From Liolophura sinensis (lineage: Eukaryota; Mollusca; Polyplacophora; Chitonida; Chitonidae), in contig NC_088302.1 of NCBI RefSeq assembly GCF_032854445.1, positions 49,134,046 to 49,198,045 on the forward strand: a stretch of DNA of 64,000 nucleotides, written 5' to 3'. Shown one piece after another: positions 13,336-24,909 of the stretch. Made by a program: the position numbers and the translations under genes. The first letter of the stretch is position 1, and every line of letters starts with the position of its first letter. The notes under the pieces are model-generated. The model did no database searches and was not told the DNA's origin. It worked only from the letters and a program-made list of their open reading frames with translations.

Positions 13336-13637
13336 ATGGCCGGCTTTGTAGCACACCTCGTCCGACGCGTCATCACTCTTAGCATTGGGCTCTACTACGG
13401 ATCTGTGGTCAGCGGTGGGTTGTTGATAGATTTTGTCAGGAATGGCCGGGGATTGTTTTACATCAAGAAGAGAGACAAAAGACCCGAGTGCCTGGATGAC
13501 CCCGCCTTGGGGAAGCATAAGTTCATTCAGCTAGAGGTGAGGGTGCAGAGATTAATGCTCAGTTCGCGGTGTGATGTATACTAGTAATGTAGAGACCACA
13601 AGTCAGCAGAGAACTACATCGGTGTACAGTATATGTA

Positions 13638-13713
<76 letters not shown>

Positions 13714-13752
13714 CCTGAGTACCTGGATGACCCCGCCTTGGGGAGAGACCAA

Positions 13753-13783
<31 letters not shown>

Positions 13784-16700
13784 TTTTAATTTATTTATTT
13801 ACTAACATGCATGTATGCTGCACGTCTGTGAATATGTTTCTAATCTGCCGTTACAATAAAATATATTTCACCCTTTGAGTGAATCCTCTTTTCCCTAATA
13901 GCCCAAAACTTTCATAACACTTCATAATATGTGCTATGTGGGTCATTATAGGTACACTAGTTATACTTGAATATACGACGTCTCATCTGTCCAATATTTA
14001 CACTGTGCTTGAATAAAGTGCTCCACTTTGGAATTTTGGCACCACAGTGCAGCTCTTTTTGCTTGATCATCGTTCCCATTACTGACCTCGTTGTTGCCAA
14101 TATATCGAGTCCTATATTTGCAAGTAAGCCAAGTTTTCACATTTGCTGCAAATGAATTGGATAATTTAAAGAATAAAGAATTCCATGGATGTGAATTCAG
14201 ATGTATATCAGCGTCAAATGTAAAGAGTTTTGACAAAGAACATCAAAATGGACTGATTTCACTGTCAAACTGTGTTTTTTGACATACAGTGAGGATATTT
14301 TGCAGCATGAGAGTTGTTAATGTACTCATATGACCTATGTACAACTTCCACGCACACATTAACCCAATTACTTCTTCTAGAGGGCTAGCTCTGCCCGGTT
14401 TCCTCCCATCATAATTCTGACCATCGTCGTGTAAGTGAAATATTCTCGAATACAGCGTAAAACACAAATCAGATAAATAAATAAATCAAACATCTCCCGG
14501 AGACGTATGTGAAATGAGGAAAGTGTTAGCTACATTGTTAGCAATGTCTCCAAATTCATCTGCATTCCACCCATCGTGGTCGGTCACTACTGTTATTGCA
14601 TTGGAAAGCCAGGGAAACAGCTGATGTTGTTCGCCATGGTTTCCCATTGTTTTGGTTCTAATGGCGTATGGTTCCTTTTTCAGGATATTAAGTTACACTA
14701 ATGTGTAAGCCGGGCAACCAAGGAACAACTGATGTTGTTTGCCATGGTTTCCCATTGTTCTGTTTCTTATGGCATGTGATTCCTTTTTCAGAATATTAAG
14801 CTACACTATGTGGAAGCTGGGCAACCAGGGAAACCACTAATGTTGTTCGTCCATGGTTTCCCAGAGTTTTGGTTCTCATGGAGGTATCAGCTGAGAGAGT
14901 TTCAGAAGGATTACAGGTGAAGTGTAAAACAATTTTTTTTAAAAATATAAATGCATATAGCTGGGAAAGATAAACAACAAACGAAGGAAATACTGTAGTC
15001 TATTTCTTTTAGCCAGTCACCTATATTCAGCTCTCATTAAAATCAGTCACTACTCACTACCAAACTTGCCTTTAGTCGGTGACACATAACAATAAAAATT
15101 CTATACGGGAATATATGAGAAGTTGCAAGGGAAATGAAGTTAGAATATTTTTTTGTAATTCCTAATATGCATTTAGAGATGACATATGGGAAATTAAAGC
15201 CTTGTAGTTTATTGTAGATCGTAGGTGCAGCCATTGTAAAACAAATTGTTCTGCACGCCCGTTGTCCAGCATGCAACATGCTTTTGAAAAATTATGACGT
15301 CACCCGAGGCAGTGGGCTCTAGGTGTCGAAACTAAGCTTATGGAATTTAACATTATGAATTAGAAAAATTATCTTTTTAATAATATGGACGTTCAATATG
15401 TCAACGTGTAGAGCTTGAGTATTATACTTGTCAAGTACACTGTATGTTCATCAATGACGTCATTTCCAAACATTCCCGAATTTTGACGGAAAATCTGCAC
15501 AATAGAGTGGTTATTAAAAAATATAGAATATGCGGAAAACAAAATGTTTTTGGCATTTCTTTCTTCAGTACTCTTCAAACCAATACTCTGTGTTTTATCG
15601 TACAGTTGAATGCATCCTTTAACTTCGTTGAACACCTCTTGGTCTTGAATCCATATGGCCTGCAAACGTGTATTCCTCAGTAACTTACGCACTCCAATTT
15701 CCACCACCCATAAAACTGATCGCGGTCGCATCAGTGAAAATAGGAAGTTAATTAAGCAACACTCAAATAAAATAAAATAAATAAATATAAGTGAAAAATT
15801 CTGTTCATGATTATGGGGTTAAATATATAACCAATATAATAAATCAATAACTATACGATAACGGTTTTATCCACGTTGTTTTGTGATGCCAACGTAGAGT
15901 GGTGGCTATTGACCAGAGAGGTTACAACGAGTCGGACGCTCCCAGCGGGATCGAAAACTACACCATCGATAAGATGGTTGGCGACTTGAAACAAATCATT
16001 CCAGCATTGGGTAAGTTATCATTCTGAAATACTTGTAAATGCCATAGTGAAATGCAAGATGCCCATTCTAATTTGCTGCGTATATCTAGGCTGAAAAAAA
16101 AATGGGTCAAATATATAGTTACGTTTACCCAAGGTACAAGTATATACATGTAGCTCTGCAATGTGTCCAGTCAACGCAACGAGATATATGGATAACGACT
16201 TCTGTTTATTTGGAAGCGACGTTTCGGTATAGATACTAATACCGTTATCATGCTTGATAAGTTGTTATCCATTTATCTCGTTATGTTATCCGACTCAACT
16301 TGTAAATGCCTCTCAAAGATGTTAATGTGTCCAGTGTTTTGTAGCGAATAATTGTGTAACAGCAAAGTTGGACGAACTTCTAGAGTTCATTACGTTAGCA
16401 ACTTGAGCTGTTATATTCTTCTCTGTAGAACGTCCAATTCCATGTGGCTCATAAAAATAGTGCAGATTTAATTTAAATTTTCATAAAATGTTTTTACCGA
16501 TATTACACGAGAAACCAGGTTAATCACATAATAACCCAGAACTCGCTTTACGAATCAATATTTAATGGAAAACGCTATGTTGCATCACAGCCAGTCTCCA
16601 CCAATGGACAATCCATTTCCTTTACACCCATCGTGGTCGGTCAATACTGAGGCGAGGTGTCGTCTGCTTGGCGTTCCCCTCAGTACCTCAAGCAATGCTC

Positions 16701-19700
16701 CGTTACAGGCTATGACAAATAATGTCCTGGCTGGTCAGGACTGAAGTAGTATGACTTACTGGGCTTTTGTGTCACAGTTTGTCACTGGAGTGGTGTCGTG
16801 TTTCACAGTTTCCTTAGTACATACATGTAGAACGTCTGATCGCCCTCAGAGCTCTGTTACAGGCTATGGCAAATGTGTTCTGGTTGGTCATGACTGGGGT
16901 AGTGTCGTCGGCTGGGCTTAAGACTCACAGTTTCCTCATTATATCGAACGTCTGATCACCCTCAGAGCTCTGTTATAGGCCATGATAAGTGTGTTATGGT
17001 TGGTCATGACTGGGGTGGTGTCGTCTGCTGGGCTTTAGTGTCACAGTTTCCTCATTACATCGAACGTCTGATAACCCTTACAGCTCCGTTACACGCTATG
17101 GCAAGTGTGTTATGGTTGGTCATGACTGGGGTAGTGTCGTCTGCTGGGCTTAAGTGTCACAGTTTCCTCATTATATCGAACGTCTGATAACCCTCAGAGC
17201 TTTGTTATAGGCTATGGCAAATGTGTTCTGGTTGGTCATGACTGGGGTAGTGTCGTCGGCTGGGCAATAGTGTCACAGTTTCCTCATTATATCGAACGTC
17301 TGATCACCCTTAGAGCTCTGTTACAGGCCATGATAAGTGTGTTATGGTTGGTCATGACTGGGGTGGTGTCGTCTGTTGGACAATAGTGTCACAGTTTCCT
17401 CATTATATCGAACGTCTGATCACCCTCAGAGCTTTGTTATAGGCTATGGCAAATGTGTTATGGTTGGTCATGACTGGGGTAGTGTCGTCTGCTGGGCTTA
17501 AATGTCACAGTTTCCTCATTATATCGAACGTCTGATCACCCTCAGAGCTTTGTTATAGGCTATGGCAAATGTGTTATGGTTGGTCATGACTGGGGTGGTG
17601 TCGTCTGCTGGGCTTTAGTGTCACAGTTTCCTCGTTTTATCGAACGTCTGATCACCCTCAGAGCTTTGTTATAGGCTATGGCAAAAGTGTTCTGGTTGGT
17701 CATGACTGGGGTGGTGTCGTCTGCTGGGCTTAAGTGTCACAGTTTCCTCATTATATCGAACGTCTGATCACCCTCAGAGCTCCGTTACAGGCTATGTGTT
17801 TTATGGTTGGTCGGCTGGGTGGTGTCGTCGGCTGGGCAATAGTGTCACAGTTTCCTCATTATATCGAACGTCTGATCGCCCTTAGAGCTCTGTTACAGGC
17901 CATGATAAGTGTGTTACGGTTAGTCATGACTGATGTGGCGCCGTCTGCTGGGCATTTGCTCTACAGTTTCCTCAGTACATGGAACGTCTGATCACCCTCA
18001 CTTCTCTGTTACAGGCTATGACAAGTGTGTCTTGGTCGGGCATGACTGGGGTGGCATCATCTGTTGGGCATTTGCTCTACAGTTTCCCCAGTACATCGAA
18101 CGTCTGATCACCCTCAATGCTCCACACCCTAAGGTCTTCCTGGAGCACATGAACACTCATTGGAGCCAGTTTCGGAAATCTTGGTAAGCAAATCAATAAG
18201 ATATTTCAAAATCCACGCTGGTTCCTAACGAAATTGAGAAAAAACAATAAAACAAAGAAAAATGAGAAGCGTTTTCTGCCACAGTTGCGTTTTCCGTAGT
18301 GCCCTGACATGGTGTATGTCCGGCTGAAGTGGATACAGTTTACTATTACGTTTAGAAACACATGGCGGACTAAAGATTTACTACCACAAAGAGTCAAGCT
18401 TGAGAGTTAAATTGGAGAGTATGTGAAACAGGTAAAAAAGAACGGAATTGTGTTTTTACAAACGTTAACAAGTTCTATCCAAAATATACCAGAAGCATAC
18501 TGTAACGTTGCCTTATTAGAGTTCGAATCCGTCCGAGGCTTTCCTGTTGTGGTGTGGGGCCTCCGTGGCTCCGTCGGTTAGCGCGCCAGCGCAGCGTAAT
18601 GACCCAGGAGTCTCTCACCAATGCGGTCGCTGTAAGTTCAAGTCCAGCTCATGCTGGCGTCGTCTCCGGCCGTACGTGGGAAGGTCTTCCAGCAACCTGC
18701 GGATGGTCGTGGGTTTCCCCCGGGCTTTGCCCGGTTTTCTCCCACCATAATGCTGGCCGCCGTCGTATAAGTGAAATGTTCTTGAGTACGGCGTAAAACA
18801 CCAATCAAATAAATAAATTCTTGTGGCGCCTTTTACCGGACACAGTTGGGAGAAATGGATTCGTCACCTTGCTTTAATGTCTGTTGAGTGATAATGACTT
18901 AAACAACTAGCTGTATATCTCCTGGTGATTAACTCACACATCACAATAATCCCAGTTTGTTCCCCATGCTGGGAACACAGGTATATGTTTCTATTTCAGC
19001 TGCCTTACCTGCCAGAGTTCTGGATGAGAAATATGGATATGAAGCAGTTGGACGAGTTTTTCCTGAGCGAACAGTACGGAGTCCGCTCTGGAATAATGAC
19101 TAAGGAAGATCTGGAGGCCTACAAATACGCATTTTCTCTCCACGGTCTGTTTAATTGAAAATCCTGTGTAACAATATTATGGTAAAAAGGAATCAACATT
19201 TATATATAATATTTAATGACTGGCTTGGCAATGAATGTATTTTTCTCAACATGATCTTATGACGCTCTATTCAAAGGAAACTTTTTTTGCAAGTGAGTGA
19301 AAGCATGTAACTTCTCTTCTTATTTTTGCTGTAGAAATAATTCATTTTAATACGCTGTTAACACAACGAGATTGCAAGAACGTCGATTTTCCCTAAAATA
19401 AGCAACATGCGTCAGCTGATTCAGGGATGGCAAATGCAAGATCACAATTTGACGTTCATGGCTATATCTGGCGTCACATATGCCACATATATGTGTTGTA
19501 TTAGAAGCATTGTGTGAGAAGCACAATGAATTCCAACTGATAAATTTGAAAGAGTTTTAAATTCTTCAATCAGAATTTGAATATTTGCTGGACTGATGCA
19601 CCCTGTACCACCCAGCAAAGGGGTATGAAGCCCTGAGATCTGTTGGCCATGTTCCCCACCTGTGTTTCTTATGAACCCTCTAAATCGTCCCATTCATTAA

Positions 19701-20325
19701 CGTGAAACTTGGCCTGGTCGCCAGCTCTGTCCTCCGGGTGTCAAAGATGTATACCATAAAACAGGCTAAACGTGATCTTAAGGTAATTCTAAATTCATAT
19801 CACCTCAGTTATCCGTGAAGAAGGACAATTAATAACACGTATGTAACTGACAGATGCACATCATATTTACAAAATGACACCGACATTTTCTAAATCACAT
19901 GACTGTTCAAAGAGTGAACTCGACTGCTCTTCTCAAAAGAAATGATTTCCGGTTTAGAGAGTATACCGATTCAGAGGGGTTAATGTGGGTGATCAGAGCT
20001 ACCACTGTCAGAGCTCGACTGAACACAACCTAATGTATTTTTCTTTATATGCGTTTATCCAGGGTTCACTTGTCCTATTAACTACTACCGTGCGTCTTTC
20101 GCTATACCTCGGGCTCGAGCGGATTTTAAGCCTGTCCAGGTACCCACGCTGACTGTATGGGGGAACAAGGATGCTGCTATAGACACAGAAGTTGCCTACA
20201 GTGCCGCCAAGCATGTCCCCGACTACACTCTGAAGATCGTGGATGACGCCAGTCATTGGGTGCAGATGGACCAGCCAGCTATTGTTAATGACCACATTCG
20301 AACCTTCTTGAAATCCAAACTTTGA
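13336..20325 (+). CDS. Epoxide hydrolase, EPHX3/EPHX4-like alpha/beta hydrolase
   Basis: Predicted membrane-anchored epoxide hydrolase, opening epoxides to diols with an Asp nucleophile (family knowledge). Exons: 13336-13536, 14792-14916, 15898-16010, 18015-18183, 18981-19144, 20063-20325. Phases close exactly, giving 344 aa against about 360 in vertebrate EPHX3/4. Residues 1-45 hold a hydrophobic anchor ([19 protein letters not shown]), then [12 protein letters not shown]. Exon 2 has the oxyanion motif [11 protein letters not shown], exon 3 [11 protein letters not shown], exon 4 the nucleophile elbow GHDWGG. Exon 5 carries the lid with [14 protein letters not shown], very close to EPHX3 [12 protein letters not shown]. 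Exon 6 has the second lid Tyr region NYYRASF, the acid residue in GNKDAAI, and the catalytic His in SHWVQMDQP, so all catalytic residues are present. The exon 5 donor (g|gtctgt) is weak. Introns 1 and 3 contain tandem partial copies of exons 1, 2 and 4, listed separately. No clear polyadenylation signal seen. Confidence 0.9.
13639..13774. repeat. (TA)n microsatellite interrupted by a copy of exon 1 sequence
   Basis: TA tracts at 13639-13709 and 13752-13774 flank a segment (13711-13744) that matches hydrolase exon 1 positions 13480-13513 at 32 of 34 bases by my alignment. It encodes part of [11 protein letters not shown]. The fragment carries no splice site. Confidence 0.9.
14389..14488 (+). 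mobile_element. SINE family 1, 3' part only
   Basis: Truncated copy beginning in 'ctgcccggtttcctcccat' and ending in the 'ataaataaataaatc' tail; it lies in intron 1 of the hydrolase gene. The head is missing, as expected for 5'-truncated retroposition. Confidence 0.8.
14594..14791 (+). pseudogene. Two decayed tandem copies of hydrolase exon 2
   Basis: Upstream of true exon 2 (14792) lie two earlier copies with a spacing of 108 bp. The nearer copy (14684-14791) keeps its acceptor 'cctttttcag' and reads like exon 2 at first (gatattaag ... tacacta), but has a small insertion and an in-frame stop soon after, and its catalytic-region text is altered. The farther copy lacks its start. Neither keeps the 3' half or the donor of exon 2, so both look non-functional. 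Confidence 0.85.
16178..16282. repeat. Inverted repeat enclosing a hammerhead-like motif
   Basis: Arms aacgagatatatggataac (16178-16196) and its partner at 16264-16282 are inverted with one mismatch. Between them, on the minus strand (16260-16211), a possible hammerhead core appears: a 4-bp helix AAGC/GCTT, an ATGATAA segment, a 6-bp helix CGGTAT/ATACCG, then GAAAC and GTC. The core differs from the CUGAUGA consensus, so any ribozyme would be degenerate. Penelope-like elements are known to carry such motifs. Confidence 0.4.
16625..18014 (+). repeat. Tandem array of about eleven 116-bp partial copies of hydrolase exon 4
   Basis: Units start at 16697, 16851, 16967, 17083, 17199, 17315, 17431, 17547, 17663, 17779 and 17887, with a decayed remnant from 16625. 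The spacing is 116 bp apart from an insertion in the first unit and an 8-bp deletion in the 17779 unit. Each unit is the last 14 nt of intron 3 (polypyrimidine tract and AG) plus the first 102 nt of exon 4, encoding roughly [13 protein letters not shown] through YIERLITL. Only the final copy, true exon 4 at 18015, continues with the 3' half of the exon and a donor. Several units carry an in-frame stop (tgg gct taa) and one has lost its AG, so the array looks non-coding, but neighbouring units are very similar, implying recent or homogenised expansion. Confidence 0.95.
18557..18817 (+). mobile_element. SINE family 1, full-length copy
   Basis: Complete element of about 260 bp in intron 4 of the hydrolase gene. 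The head resembles a tRNA, with A-box-like 'tggctccgtcggttagc' and B-box-like 'aagttcaagtcc'. The conserved body follows and the tail is 'caaataaataaa'. Flanking 'ttgtgg' on both sides may be the remains of a target-site duplication. Confidence 0.9.
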
Positions 20326-23111
20326 TAACATCAACTATCTTAAAAATACCACGAGGATATCTTTGGAAGTTTCGCACGAATATGTGCAATGGGAGAATTC
20401 ATTACTTGTCTATTTCATGTGATACAGTCTCGCAAAGCGGACCTCATTTGATATATGGCCACTGGTCAGGAATATAACGTAGACTATATGTTTTCCTTAT
20501 AAACCCAAGATATATATTTATGTATACCCTGAGAACCTGAATCCTGTTATTAGTTCACACCTTTTGAATCACTACATCATGTTGGAGAAATGACACACTG
20601 ACATCATCCTGCCTTTGCGTAATGCTTTGTTTGAAGAGCTACAGTTTAATGTCATTATATACAGTCAGTTTTTACCATGGCGTCAGACGAACTATTTGGT
20701 TTACTCTAGAAATAGCGGTGTCTTCTACCGAGATGTAAGTGAAAAAAATCTCAAGGAAAGATTCTTTCCCTCCTCTCCGATGTTTATGTATTGTGACAGC
20801 TGTATAGGTGTCGTGCTAACATTCGCGTGCAATCGGGCCTGTGAGGAATGGGCACGATTATGAAAAAAGTAGCCATGATGCGTTACGAATGCACACTACT
20901 TGTATACCTTAGACCTATAGCTTATATAGACTTAGTTACGAGGATCCCGGTGAGCAGCTTTCGTTTACGTGTTTCCTCTGCGCAGTTAATGGACGTTGTA
21001 ATGAAGCATGGCCACAGATACAACTGTAGGCCTGTCAATAACGAGAGGATGTCGTGACCACTTGGTTGAGGTACTCTAACTCCTGAATCGTCAGATCAAA
21101 GGAGTCGCTAGTTCGACCCTATTCTCGGGCAGTGAATTTTTCAAGATTCCTCGCTTTCATTGTTGTCACGAAACAAACATATTACCTACGCATCATAATA
21201 TTACTTAAGTATAGAAATTTGTGGGATAACTCCAATGAAACTGCAAACCGTATAAAGTATAACCACATTCCAGGTAATTCCTTCATTGTTGAACTAAGAT
21301 GAAACGATGAGACGATTTCCCTATGAGAGATTTCTTGGTTCTACTTAAACAAATCTGTTTCCCGTCATCTTTGCTGTCAATATTTTGTGCCAGACACGAA
21401 CAGCCATTGTGCTTTTGAAAGTTACAAGAGGAATTCATTTAAACTTGTCAGATTAACCTAGTTTGATATGTACGCATATTTAAAGTATACATAATGTCAG
21501 TCACTAAAGCTGAATTAATTGATAAAGTCGCATTCCAGAGATGTTCTAAAACATTTTTAAAAATCTACACCGCTAATCAACAAAAGAAATAGCAAACAAT
21601 CGTCAGTATCTAGCTACTCATTTGGTGATACAATTTTGCCATGTTATAGCTATCTAGGGTAACATCACAAAACCTAGGAGGTACAAAACAATGTGACAAT
21701 GAGAAAATACAAACGAAAACACCTGATACCCAACCAAAGAGTATCAGCTCTGTTTCGTGTCCAAAGGGCCAATGTTTCTTTTGATTTGGTGTTCGGTTAG
21801 GGCGATATTTGTGGACACATGCGTCGTGTTTTAGCGGCCCTGCTCGTCCTCGTCCTGCATGGGTGTTAGCGTTTGTCCTAGTTGACTGTACCGAACTCAG
21901 GGGATTTATTGAACATAGCAGGACCGTCTGAATGATAACAGACTCTTTCATTCAGATTTTGTGAAGATATTTTCGTAATAAATCTGACTTTGCTAAGGAA
22001 AAATAATGCAAAGTCACAATATTTTTGTTCAAGCTATGACTCTCCCGAGGCGGCTTTTTTGCCCGCTCACCCTCACTGCATTATCCTGCATTCAAAATAC
22101 ATTAGTTTAACACTTAAACTAACCGCAAAATCCACTTTATTGCATCGGTATCTCTTTATCCACCATAAGAAACCAAACTGACAATCAATAGCGAATAGGA
22201 AAGAAATGATATTAACTCTGGCCGGAGGCCAAATTTCACATTTTGAGATAAGGGCACCTACCAGTATAAATAAGGAATTTTAATACTGGCTAGTTTTGCA
22301 GCCGTTATTGTCAATGCCGGTAAAATACGCAAAGAAGCATTAATATTCATAATCCGCACACTCACAGTCAGCAATCTGGTGAAGCCACAAGTCAACGACC
22401 ACTTTTATTTAAAGGACCTAGTATCGTAAGGCGGGAAATCAGCCCCATTGCAAGAAAATGTATGTGCACTTCAAAAAGCGAAATTGACTATAGCCGTGAT
22501 TGGCAGCTGTTGGCACACTCGTAAGGCCACTTCCTTTTTCAGTTCTGTTTTACTCTACTTTTCCTGTTGTTTGACAAGCATGCGACTTGCAAAGCTCCAA
22601 ACAAGCACTGAAGTAAGGTTTTGATCAGAAAATTAAAAAATGGTATGCTACTCCAGTCACACTGAAATATCTTTTTTGGCATTAGACACTATAGTTGCCA
22701 CACGTTACGTAATACCATATCTTAACAATTATCTATTCTAATTCATGATGTCACTTATTTAACGCAAAATGCCCTATATCTTAACTCACACAAAAGTATG
22801 CGTCCAAAGAGAAAAAAAGAAGCCACAGATTCGAACTCTTGCTACATGTGCAACCTTTGTCTCCACATTGACTTCGTTAGTTAACCAAAACGAAACTTTG
22901 ACAGCACCTAGAAATACACATTTTTAGTAAAAATATTTTTCTGCTTAACGTTGATCTTCTTCCTGTAAATTATGAACACAGTGCCTCGTTTGAACCAAAA
23001 ATTGACGTTTATGATCGAGAGTGCATTTTTGGTGGGTTATTACTAAGCAACCATATCCTTTATGGCCATAGAAGTTGGTGCTTTGGCCAAGTTTCATACT
23101 TCTAATTCGGA

Positions 23112-23432
23112 TCGGGACCGGTAGATCCAGGATCAATCCTTGATCGAGTCACACCTAAGACTTTAAAAGAGGAAGTTGTAACTTCCTCGCTTGGCGTTCA
23201 GCATGAAGGGGATAGTGCAACGACTGGTTGACCCGTATCAGTATAATGGCTCGGGCGGGCCGGCTTACTTGCCTTCGGTAAGTCGTCTCAGTGAAGCAGC
23301 ACTGAATAAAAGAGCGGTGGAAATCCGTCCTGCAACAAGGAGGCACATTACACGTACATGCACCCTAATGATTCCTTCGTCATCATATGACTGAAAAATT
23401 GTTAAGTACGACGTTAAACCCCAAGCACTCAC
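23112..23432 (+). mobile_element. SINE family 2 copy with perfect target-site duplication
   Basis: About 320 bp, flanked by tctaattcgga at 23101-23111 and 23433-23443. The tRNA-like head holds 'ggtagatccaggatcaatcc'; the tail is 'aagtacgacgttaaacccc' followed by 'aagcactcac'. Confidence 0.9.
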
Positions 23433-23789
23433 TCTAATTCGGAAATTTACAGAATTTTGTTGGGATTTTGAAATTCACACTTTCTTATCTTACCTACCTG
23501 GGGCCTATCCTCCACCTTACCATACCAGGTCCTTTATTGGGTATATTTTCACATCTTTATACATGTCGTCAGACGCAGTTTAACAAGCCAAGCCAGCCCT
23601 TGTGACGACTACTATGACGTCATGGCTCTCAGCGGTGGCCTGGGTATGACCGGTTAACAAGGTTCTAATTTCTGTAATTATGAACAGAACCTAGATCTGG
23701 AGACTATTTTTGAAAGATTTAGTCTGACTTCGGGAGAACTCTACTTCAAAGTCACGAGCAGATACACAGTGTTTGATAGAAGGTTACAC

Positions 23790-24054
23790 GTTACACTAAA
23801 AAAATTAATCTCTTGATTTTGACAAAACATCTGTTGTCTGGGTGATGCTAGAATGTATTCTGCTATTTTAGCAGATCGTTCTGTTAAGTACAACATACAT
23901 ATTCTATTAATTTAACATAAAGATTCTATTAGACTAACGGGATATTATGTTGAATATAGCAGAGTAGTAAGCTACAATAATAGAATACATTCCACAGCAC
24001 TACTCAGACAACAGACTTTCTGTTAAAATTAAGATATTGATTTTTTGAGTGTAA
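23790..24054. mobile_element. MITE copy B with long terminal inverted repeats
   Basis: Left end 'gttacactaaaaaaattaat' mirrors the right end, which ends 'attgattttttgagtgtaac'. The inverted similarity continues inwards for about 60-100 bp (tctgttgtctgggtgatgct against agcactactcagacaacaga). Non-coding; same family as 10474-10696. Confidence 0.75.
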
Positions 24055-24795
24055 CATGCGACTTAAGCCTGGGTTGAGTGTATTTTCTGTCACATTAACA
24101 TACTGACTACGCGGTATCATGACGTAATCATCAAATACACTAATTCCGTATTCTACATGTGACCTCATGTTTTCATTACTATTAATAATAATAATATTTG
24201 AATGCGATAGAGCTAGATATGAGGATTATCGAGAGGTTTATTTTAGTTATAATTTTTCTGATTTTGCGATGAAGCCCATAAATTCATTCATCCGTATACT
24301 GCGGAAAAGTACGGTAGTAGTCTAGTTTGTATACATGTATGTATGCTATGTAATGTTTTCTAAGATGGCTGCGGTGTTCGATCTGTGTATCGTGGGAGCA
24401 GGGATGGTAGGGTCTGCAGCAGCCAGGCACGCTACGCTAAGGGGCAGTGCTCTTGACAGAGCCCGTGTGTGCCTAATAGGTCCACCAGAGCCGCAGGTAA
24501 AACGTGTAGCTGAACGGCGTCCTTATAGGGGGGTATCTTATGTGATCCGAATTAGGAGACTCAATGTATGTCGCCATCTTGTTTGTGACGGCCTCTCATA
24601 ATGCACAGTGATGAATGGAACTCAGCAAACCTGCCTATACCTTGCGTTTATCAGAAATTTGGATTTCTTAATCACAAAGTTTATACCATTTTAATGTACT
24701 AAATTTATTTATTGTTACTCTGTTTTTAGGTATTAAGAGCAATGTCTTACTCATGCGCAATATCTTACTCATCCATCAGCGGTTGTCCTCATACT

Positions 24796-24909
24796 GTAGC
24801 CCCAGGTGGCAATTTCAACTCCTCTCTTTATACCGGGCTGGCGGAGTATTATATGATATTTCGCCTGCCCAGTATGACGAGAGAAGTTAAAATAGTCACC
24901 TGGTGCTAC
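24796..24909. repeat. Palindromic element, about 49-nt arms
   Basis: Positions 24796-24844 ('gtagccccaggtggcaattt' onward to 'gggctggcg') are inverted at 24861-24909 ('cgcctgccc' to 'cacctggtgctac') with a 16-nt loop. It would fold to a long hairpin in DNA or RNA. No coding capacity; probably a MITE, lying in intron 1 of the oxidoreductase pseudogene. Confidence 0.7.

Larger units (their letters stand above)
20326..24364. other. Intergenic region between the hydrolase gene and the oxidoreductase pseudogene
   Basis: No coding exon recognised. It contains one SINE and one MITE (listed separately) and a lone B-box-like 'tagttcgaccctatt' near 21110, probably an old tRNA-derived head. Open frames up to 113 codons at 21610-21951 (minus) match no family I know. 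Confidence 0.55.

Noticed and set aside
16697-17990. Exon 4 array as mutually exclusive alternative exons
   Set aside because: Units lack a donor and the 3' half of the exon, and several have in-frame stops, so none can replace exon 4 as such. Kept as a finding about decoy acceptors instead.
21050-21130. Possible tRNA gene around 'tagttcgaccctatt'
   Set aside because: A B-box match only; arms do not close into a cloverleaf.
21610-21951. 113-codon minus-strand open frame
   Set aside because: No recognisable domain, no splice or promoter support, and base composition like the surroundings.
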